A stretch of 12,893 nt of DNA from an uncultured Eubacteriales bacterium (GTDB taxonomy: Bacteria > Bacillota > Clostridia > Peptostreptococcales > Anaerovoracaceae): positions 1-12,893 of the forward strand of contig CADBSP010000118.1 of the NCBI GenBank assembly GCA_902797405.1. The letters run 5' to 3'. Both the position numbers and the translations under genes were made by a program. Each line of letters opens with the position of its first letter. Within the stretch, counting starts at the first letter, position 1. The notes under the pieces are model-generated. The model made no database searches. It worked only from the letters and a program-made list of their open reading frames with translations, and was not told where the DNA came from. Shown here piece after piece: positions 1-7,500 of the stretch.

Positions 1-36
1 TATGAGCCATTCGAGGAAACTAATAAAGTTAGCTAA
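1..36 (+). CDS. C-terminal end of an upstream gene, probably V-type ATPase subunit I (partial)
   Basis: The first frame reads YEPFEETNKVS and stops at 34-36, 35 bases before the subunit K start. A short tail containing Tyr-Glu-Pro-Phe fits the C-terminus of V-type ATPase subunit I, the membrane stator subunit (a-subunit homologue), which commonly sits directly upstream of K. Eleven residues cannot prove family membership, so the call rests mainly on gene order. A second frame also stays open until the TGA at 38-40, but its residues resemble nothing known to me. Confidence 0.45.
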   Translation, partial: YEPFEETNKVS

Positions 37-71
37 GTGAAAATACAAATATAAGAAAAGGAGAAATTATT

Positions 72-509
72 ATGAATCTTGCATTGATTGGTATGGCTGC
101 AGCTCTTGGTTTATCCGCTGCAGGTTCAGCATTCGGAGCTGGATTTGGCGGTATGTCCTCTGTAGGCGCATGGAAAAAATGTTATGCTAGCGGAAAACCC
201 GCACCCTTCATCATGATCGCTTTCACAGGTGCACCTCTTACACAGACAATCTACGGCTTCCTTCTCATGAACTTCATAAAGACAGCCGTTGACAACGGTG
301 CTGACGCAGGTCTGGCACTGGGTGTAGGACTCTTCGGAGGCTTGGCCATCGGTCTATCCGCATTCTTCCAGGGCAAGTGCGCAGCAGCTTCTGCAGATGC
401 GCTCGGTGCGACAGGAAAGGGTACCGCTAACTACTTCATTGTAATCGGTATCGCTGAAACGGTAGCTCTGTTCACCCTCGTATTCAGTTTGCTGCTACTG
501 AACAGCTAA
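72..509 (+). CDS. ntpK: V-type ATP synthase/ATPase subunit K (proteolipid, rotor ring c-subunit)
   Basis: This 145-residue, highly hydrophobic protein is the membrane rotor-ring subunit that carries H+ or Na+ through the V-type ATPase. It has four predicted membrane segments in two duplicated hairpins (about residues 3-28, 45-70, 79-104 and 119-143), the usual layout for bacterial NtpK (about 156 residues in Enterococcus hirae). The ion-binding carboxylate is Glu129 in the last helix (motif IGIAETVALF). Thr57-Gln58 in helix 2 (APLTQTIYGF) and Gln100 in helix 3 (FFQGKCAAAS) match by position the Na+-ligand set of E. hirae NtpK (T64, Q65, Q110, E139), and the Gln-to-Glu spacing of 29 is identical, so Na+ coupling is plausible. 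The start is set by AAAAGGAG at 56-63, eight bases before the ATG. It probably ends its operon: a terminator-like hairpin follows at 656-699 and no other ATPase gene follows. Confidence 0.95.
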   Translation: MNLALIGMAAALGLSAAGSAFGAGFGGMSSVGAWKKCYASGKPAPFIMIAFTGAPLTQTIYGFLLMNFIKTAVDNGADAGLALGVGLFGGLAIGLSAFFQGKCAAASADALGATGKGTANYFIVIGIAETVALFTLVFSLLLLNS

Positions 510-537
510 TAAAACCAATAACCTGCTTTCTTAAAGC

Positions 538-654
538 AATAAGAAACCACAATGGGAAACAACAATAAGAAACAACAATAAGTAATTGCAATAAGAAACA
601 ACGATAAGAAACAACAATAGGAAACAACAATAAGAAATTGCAATAAGAAATGAC
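538..654 (+). repeat. Nine-unit 13-bp tandem repeat in the 3' region of the V-ATPase operon
   Basis: Nine contiguous 13-base units run without a gap, with consensus AATAAGAAACAAC. Units 3 and 5 (starting at 564 and 590) are exact, and the others differ at one to five positions. The array begins 28 bases after the subunit K stop and ends directly against the left arm of the terminator hairpin. Because 13 is not a multiple of three, and the units contain TAA or TAG in rotating frames, the array does not encode a conserved peptide. The plus strand is strongly A-rich and nearly unstructured. It is a minisatellite-type repeat likely to vary by replication slippage; no function is known to me. Confidence 0.9.
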
Positions 655-655
655 A

Positions 656-699
656 AAAAGGGACTCTCTTGAAAAGGTGAAAAGGGGGTCCCTTTTGTT
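656..699 (+). terminator. Probable rho-independent terminator of the V-ATPase operon
   Basis: AAAAGGGAC at 656-664 pairs perfectly with GTCCCTTTT at 688-696, and the stem extends inward through T-G, C-G, T-G and C-G pairs to about 13 bp around a 15-base loop (669-683). The 3' arm ends in TTTTGTT, giving the U-rich tail. The A-rich left side means it could also act on the minus strand. It is the first strong hairpin after subunit K, so it is the likely end of that transcript. Confidence 0.75.
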
Positions 700-759
700 A
701 AAAAGTATCGAAAAACAGTCTTATAGGACAAAAGCATCAATCATATGTAATAAAATAGG

Positions 760-838
760 AAAAATGTTCCTCTTTTTGAAAAAATGGATGAAAAATGTTA
801 AACTTTTTCACTCTTTGAGCAAAAAGAGGAACGTTTTT
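760..838. terminator. Second long hairpin with nested stem (terminator-like, possibly bidirectional)
   Basis: The arms at 760-777 (A5, TGTTCC, TCT5) and 821-838 are complementary over 18 bases, with a single T-G wobble at 765/833. Inside the 43-base loop a second stem forms between TGAAAAA (789-795) and TTTTTCA (804-810). The stem ends in T5 on both strands, so it may be a back-up or bidirectional terminator. A small mobile inverted repeat is the alternative. The remaining bases of 700-880 contain no gene that I can support. Confidence 0.5.
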
Positions 839-877
839 GACAGTTATTCCCAACAGCAGGTCTTTGCTTACCTTTGC

Positions 878-1290
878 TTTGCACCTCGGGATCCCCGGTT
901 GATTAAATTTCCGAGGTGCAAAACTCTGTTTTTAGATTTTGCACCGGTGCAGATTTTGATTTTTGAAATCTGCACCTCAGAATTCCCGGTTGATTCCCAT
1001 TCTGAGGTGCAAAACTGCATTTTTAGATTTTGCACCGGTGCAGATTTCGATTGTTGATTTCTGCACCTCAGGATTCCGAATTAATTCCATTTCCGAGGTG
1101 CAAAACGCTGTTTTTAGATTATGCACCGGTGCAGATTTCGATTTTTGAATTCTGCACCTCGGGGATTCCCGGTTGATCCCATTTCCGAGGTGCAAAACTC
1201 GGTTTTTAGATTTTGCACCGGTGCAGATTCCGATTTTTGATTTCTGCACCTCAGGATTCCCATTTAATTCTATTTCCGAGGTGCAAAACT
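878..1290. repeat. Array of five 91-bp units with alternating GCACC/GGTGC inverted repeats
   Basis: GCACCTC recurs at 881, 972, 1063, 1154 and 1246, so the period is 91 (92 for the last step). Each unit holds GCACCTC, about 25 bases, then GAGGTGCAAAA, a T-rich spacer, and (in the first four units) the perfect palindrome GCACCGGTGC at 941, 1032, 1123 and 1215. Three alternative stems form per unit: TTTGCACCTCGG with CCGAGGTGCAAA (878-889/911-922), GGTGCAAAA with TTTTGCACC (915-923/937-945), and GGTGCAGATTT with AAATCTGCACC (946-956/966-976). In the second unit the first stem changes to GCACCTCAGAAT/ATTCTGAGGTGC and remains fully paired. As 91 is not divisible by three, the short open frames across it are not a conserved protein. 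Its role is unknown; structured RNA, a protein-binding array or a non-autonomous repeat are options. Confidence 0.9.
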
Positions 1291-1358
1291 CCATTTATCC
1301 TCCATTTATTAAAATTCAAAATATTCTAATTTTTTAGATTCTGATTACTCTCAATGTA

Positions 1359-1387
1359 TTGCAAAATCCCTAAAAAAGTGGCATAAT
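1359..1387 (+). promoter_or_regulatory. Predicted sigma-A-type promoter of the giant surface-protein gene
   Basis: TTGCAA at 1359-1364 (-35-like, four of six bases of TTGACA) and CATAAT at 1382-1387 (-10-like, five of six) are separated by the optimal 17 bases. Transcription would start near 1394, leaving a leader of about 55 bases that contains a small CGTT/AACG stem (1393-1405) and ends in the ribosome binding site. The promoter lies downstream of the 91-bp repeat array, so the array would not be part of this transcript unless another promoter exists upstream. Confidence 0.55.
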
Positions 1388-1438
1388 AGTAGCGTTTGTA
1401 TAACGTTTTATTAACATATATTTTATATGGAGATATAG

Positions 1439-1443
1439 AGGAG
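1439..1443 (+). promoter_or_regulatory. Ribosome binding site fixing the start of the giant gene
   Basis: AGGAG lies six bases before the ATG at 1450. An in-frame TAA at 1444-1446 excludes any earlier start, and the hydrophobic signal sequence begins directly after this ATG. Confidence 0.85.
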
Positions 1444-1449
1444 TAAGGT

Positions 1450-1554
1450 ATGTTTAATAAGCGCCATTCTACATTGAATACCATTCTGGTTTCTTTACTT
1501 TCATTATTACTTGTTTTCAGTTCAATAGGTAGCACAGCTTTTTATTCGTTTGCT
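1450..1554 (+). other. Sec signal peptide of the giant protein
   Basis: Residues 1-35 have a basic n-region (MFNKRH), a hydrophobic core ILVSLLSLLLVFSSIG (12-27) and a polar end. The best cleavage site is after SFA (Ala35 before Glu36-Asp37); STA at 28-30 is an alternative. No lipobox cysteine and no YSIRK motif are present, so ordinary signal peptidase I processing is expected. Confidence 0.85.
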
Positions 1555-4500
1555 GAAGATAATATCCAGAGAACGAATGGACAGGGCGATGCAAATAATC
1601 CAGTGCCTAATGATGAAGGCTCTGGAAATATTGTAATTCCAAGCGATGCAACCTCTGGCGATGATGCGACGAACAATGGAGCATCGAATGATGATTCATC
1701 AAAGAGCGATGCACAGAACAATTGGGCATCGAATGATGATTCGTCAAAGAATGATGCGACGGACAATGGAGCATCGAATGATGATTCGTCAAAGAATGAT
1801 GCGAAGAACAATGGAGCATCGAATGATGATTCGTCAAAGAATGATGCGACGAACAATGGGGCATCGAATGCGGGTTCATCAAAGAATGATGCGACGAACA
1901 ATGGAACATCGAATGATGATTCATCTAAGAGCGATGCGACGAACAATGGAGCATCGAATGCGGGTTCATCAAAGAATGATGCGATGAACAATGGAGCATC
2001 GAATACTGGTTCATCAAATGACGCTGCATCAAAGAGCGAGGCTCCAGGAAATGACACATCGAATAACAATGCATCCAACAACGATGTAGCAAATGACAAG
2101 TCGTCCGAAGAGGAAGAAGAAATCGAAAAGAACGGCGCTTCAGTTCATGAAGAGAATGGCCTTTATCAGGTTATGCTTTTTGGCGACCCTGCGAAGAACA
2201 CTGATGCCGCAGCCGATGCAATTGCAGATGCATCAAAGGCCGACCCGAACGAGAATGCTATTCCTCCAAACGATGCAAAGCGCATGAGTACCGGTCTGTT
2301 CAGATCCTTGGCAGCAGCTACTCCAACTCGAAATAATGCATATCCATATCCAAGACGAGGTGATGGCTCTGACGTGGAGTCCATTTCAATCCGCTGGATA
2401 ACTAAAGACACAAAAGAAAACAACGATGATGCTTTGCTATATTTAGAACCGGCAGAGGACTCTGGTTTTTCTGTGCGCTTTCAGATGGATTATGCTCTTT
2501 CCGGAGAACACAGCTATGAGCCCGGAGATATTGAGATTCGCATCCCGGCCCAGGTATTTCACAAGAGAAATAATGATAAAACAAGCGTGAACGACAAGAT
2601 GACCGGCAACATGGTTATTCCTCTAGCGCAAAGCCCCGGAGATAAGACTGACTTTAATTGGACGCTCATTGATGGCGAGTATGTTCTACATAATACCAAA
2701 AAAATAGTTGCGGCAACCAAGGGATTTATTCAATTTGAGATCAAAGGCCTTATGCCACATGATATTGTGGACATGTCATTTACAGATGATTTGCAGGCAA
2801 CCATAGAAGTAACGACACATCTGGGTAATATTATAGGACTTCAATCCAACATAATAAGGGCTCAAGTTAATACGTTCCAAAAGGTTGTTCGTGCCAATAA
2901 AGACGTATCTGAAATCACTGTTGTAGAAGAGTCTGAAGTTGGTGATGTACCTGCTAATATCAGATCAAAATATCCAACAGATACTTATTTCGTTGTTGTG
3001 AACTGGTACGTAAATGCCTATCATACCGGTACTCAACCATATACATTAACCGGAGTTGATACGAGAACAGATGTAGCAACAGATAAGACTACGACCAAAT
3101 TACACGATGGCTGGATAATAGCGGGTGACACAGCGACAACCAAGAATCTTGGTGTTGTTCAAAAGGGCTGGTTCTCAGCAGGAGCAACGACTCCTGCCAG
3201 TGTTAAAGTGGCATATCCGCTTAGTCAGTTCAAAAAGGATACTATCTATACTTTTACAAACCATGTCGAATATGACTTGGTACCTCTAGATGGATTGGAT
3301 GAACCAACTCATGTGGAGGCAAATGCTACAACTAACTGGAGTTACCGCGATCCTATATGGATAGATCCAAGAGGACATTTTAATGTCTTTAAATGGGGTA
3401 ATGACAACGATTACGGTGAACGTTCCGGAGGGAAATTAACCACCCATTATTCTTACTCCACTTATGATGATATTCCCCGAACAAAAGGCACAAATACTGC
3501 ACCTCAGCATTTACAAGGCTGGTATGGTCTCTATAAAAAGGCATTAAATGAAATGAGGGACGGGGAAGACTATGAAATATGCTACACCATTAAATCTGAT
3601 GGTTACGTACTCCCGTGGACACTCCAAGGTGATTCAAGGCTTGAGTCATCATATGGCAAGCGTCCCGTTACCATGGTTACCGAAGATACAGGTCTTTGGG
3701 TGGGATCACAGAAGAATCATCTATTTGATTTGGTTCCGGGCGATAATATGGACTTTAAGTCTATTCGTTTTATTAAACCTATAATTGGAAAGATTAAAGC
3801 AATCAATGTTAATCCGGATGGTAGTTTTGCTACCAGTGTCATTTCAACAAGCGGAGACATTGCCAGTGATGGTACATTTGATTACGAAGGAGATCTGGAT
3901 AATACACATATTCCGCCTATAATACTTGAAGTTCAGCGTAATGGAGCATGGGAAGAATACGCTTCGGCCGATTGGACCACAGGGTCCTGCGTGATAACCT
4001 TAGTGAATGGTTCTGTAGTAAAAGATAGTTCAATAGATTTTCCGGAAGGAACAGAGAATTTTAGAACAAAAGTAATAACCGGCAATGCTTCCATAGTGTA
4101 TTGTGTCAGGCCAAGCATTGTGTTACATAATACTTCTCAGTGGCGCGAGCATATCGAAAGACTCTTTGATCTTTATCCTGCTCCGGAGGAAAGCGTATGG
4201 AATGGAGTAAAGCTGAACGCCTATACTCACGAGGGAGATGAAATTGTTGAGCTTAGAAAAAACGGTTATGATCGTCTGATGGGTTATACAACAGATATTG
4301 CTGTTGTGCCTTACAAATCAGGAACTGTAGATAGTATCGATTACGATGAACAGCAAGTCACCCTCAGTTATACAGCCAAGGTGGAGGAAAGAAGCGTAAT
4401 TCCGGACCTGGAATTATATAAAAGTGCCTTGGAAGAAGGAGAAATTAAACCTGAGACCAGTGGAGTTTGGTATGATCTATTACCTCTGGGAGTAAATCCT

Positions 4501-7500
4501 TTAATGGATACCATTGAACTTCGTGATGGTGACACTATTAAAAACGCCTATACAATTCCAAACTACAACGGAAGCGGAAGAACACTTTTGGTTGTTGAGG
4601 CTGATCTTACTCCAACTCCGGAGATTTATTATAAAAATGATTTGACGTTCTATGAGGACGTTCCAAGTATAAGATTTGAGGCCGTATGCGATATCAAGTT
4701 CATTATCGACTATGGTCAAATAATTGAACCGGATGACAAATTCGCGGCAGACCTTCACAATGTAATAGTTTTTGAAAGTAGTAATGATGAATTAGGTGAC
4801 TTAGAAGGATATAAAGCGGAGAATAATGATCCATGGGGAACAAACAATGTGAGAACCAAGGAGGCATGGTCTCCCAACGCTGATGACGCAAGAATCGAGA
4901 AAGAAGCGCTGTATGGGTTAAGTGACGGAAGAGATACTCAAAGCTTCCTTTATGCCGGTACAACCAATCACATTGAAATTCTAAACGCTGCATCAACCTC
5001 TTTGTTAAAGGAAGTTGATGTAAATAACGAAGGCAAATGGTCTCAGGGTACTTATTATGGAAATCGTGAAAAGAACGCCCGAGATGTTTACGAAGGAGGA
5101 ATGTATTCTTATCGCATCAACATGACGAGTAATTCATTTACTCAAACAAGGGACATGATTCTTTACGATTCTCTGGAGAATTATGTTGCCATTCAGGGTA
5201 ACGACCAGGAGGATGTTGATGCACTTGCTGCAGGAAAGCGGTGGAGAGGTACGTTAAGAAACGTGGATGTTTCGCAGCTGAGATCAAATGGTATCGATGC
5301 TATTGTCTATTACTCTACAGTGCCTGAACTCAAGATGCAAGAAGTGGATAATCCGCTCGGTGGTCATATTCATGAAACGAATTGTGATTTAACGAATGAG
5401 CATATTTGGACGAGAGCAGATAGGTATTCAGGAGATTTAGCAGATGTACATGCCATTGCCATTGATTGCAGAAAGGGCATAGATGGCAAGGCCTATATAT
5501 TGGAACCCGAAGAGTCGGTAACAGCGTTCATCAATATGTGGGCTCCGCAGGGCGAAGAGGCAGCGGCGTATATTAAGCAGGATGCTCATGCGTATAACAA
5601 TATATTCCTGGATTGTGTATCTATAGATGCTCGTACCGGAGGTGAAGGCAAAAAACTGTTTGTTCGTCAGGACTATGTAAAGGTGGGCCTAGTAGAGAAC
5701 AACGTAACGGTGAAAAAAGTATGGGAAGATGATGATGATAGAGATGGCATTAGACCGAATGAAGTCACAATCACCTTGCTTAGAAATGGACAGCCTTTTA
5801 AACAAGCAGCATCTGAGAATCCAAATGCCTATATAATCCAGAATCCGGTTACTGTTAAACTGGATGAGGATGGTGATATTAATTATACATTTAAACACTT
5901 GCCATATTGCGATGACAATGGCAGAGTCTTTACCTATTCGGTAAAAGAAAGTGGAGTCGAAGGATATACATCCAATGCAAGGCTGTCAGAGGATGGTAAG
6001 ACTATTACTTTGACAAATACCCACAAGCCTGAAACAACCAGAGTAAGTGGAACCAAGACGTGGATAGGAGACACCGAAAAGGTACGCCCTTCTGCTATCA
6101 GGGTAGACTTGTTTGCAGATGGGGAGAAGGTAAATACTCAGCTTGTTAGAGCTGACGCAGATGGATTCTGGGAGTATAGCTTTGATAATCTTCCTAAGTA
6201 TAAGCATAAGAGAAAAGAGATTATCTATACAATTGAAGAAAAGGCTTTAGATGAAGCAAATAATTCATATATTGTTGAACTAGATGGTTATGACATTAAA
6301 AACACATATCATCCATACGGAGATGTTGAATTCAAAAAGACAGTTAATAATGGAACGGAGACTACAGAAAACCATACATTCCAGTTTGATGTAAGTATTG
6401 CGAATGTAAATAATGTACCTGTTTTTGACTCATATGATTATGAGATAAAGTCCGGAACAAAAATTGTGTCTTCCGGCAAGGTGAAAACCGGTGATGTTAT
6501 ATCCCTGAAAAACAAGCAGACAATAAGGATAAAAGAAATGCCACAGGGACATAGCGTTACGTTTACAGAGACCATCCCCGATGGCTATACAGCCATGGGC
6601 GGTGAAACGAGAACCATAAATGTACGTCCCAATATAACATCTAATGGAGAAAAAATAAACATTTATAAAACTGAAGGAAGTGTAAACCTTAGAGCGTTCA
6701 AAACCTTAGAAAATGCTACTCAAAAGAATAATCAGTTCAGATTCATTCTTAGCAAAGACGAGGCGGGCCAGGATATTGTTTCATTGGCACTATCTCGCGC
6801 TGATGGCACTGTGTCCTTTGGCTCCTTGACATACAGCAACGCTGATGCCGGAAGGACTCACACATACTACATTCACGAACTTGATTTAAAGCGTCCAGGC
6901 TATACGTATGATGACAATGTGTATAAAGTGGAAGTTGCTGTTATTGATAACGGTGATGGTACCATGACCGCGACACCTGTTTATTACGAAAAACAAGGTG
7001 ACTCATGGGTGGAACTAAAGTCGCAATTACCTGAGTTCAAGAATGAATATCATGCTAAGGGAGATTTGGAAGTAGTTGCGTGGAAGTCTCTGGAGAAAAG
7101 ACCATTAAAGGATAAGGAATTCTCTTTTGAACTTGTTGATTCTAACGGTGGGGTCATCGATTCCGTATCAAATGATGAGAACGGCATTGTTAGATTTAAT
7201 AAAATTGTATTAGATGAGAAATCCATCGGTAAAGAATACGACTATACAATACGAGAAATCAAGGGAAAAGACAAAACTGTTATATATTCTGAAGAGATAT
7301 ATAAAGTGCATGTAAAAGTTTCTGACAACGGTGACGGCACCTTAAGCATTGAGCAATCCGTGGTAAACGGAGATGAGAAGGAAGCTATACCTGTATTTTC
7401 GAATGACCTTGAGGATGGTTCTTTTGCCGTAGAGAAGCTTGTTGAAGACAATACATACGGTGAGTTTAAGTTCAAAGTAAGATTCACAGGCCCAAATGTG

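Noticed and set aside
837..865. TTGACA at 837-842 as a promoter -35 box
   Set aside because: It overlaps the hairpin foot and no -10-like hexamer is present about 17 bases downstream.
650..1057. 135-codon plus-strand open frame starting in the 13-bp repeats
   Set aside because: It runs through the terminator hairpin, the second hairpin and the 91-bp array, has no ribosome binding site, and the array period of 91 rotates the frame in each unit.
881..1290. CRISPR array
   Set aside because: The conserved segments are inverted rather than simple direct repeats, the intervening sequences are themselves related from unit to unit, and no cas gene is nearby.
878..1290. Insertion sequence or transposon ends
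   Set aside because: No transposase frame lies between the inverted repeats and no target-site duplication could be recognised; a non-autonomous repeat family remains possible.
977..1294. 105-codon minus-strand open frame across the 91-bp array
   Set aside because: It is composed almost only of array sequence read in rotating phases, with no credible start signal or domain.
1542..2099. 185-codon minus-strand open frame, plus other open frames over the Asn/Ser repeat
   Set aside because: The 45-base period is a multiple of three, so any frame free of stops in one unit stays open in all. The plus frame has a signal peptide, a ribosome binding site and continuity into known domains.
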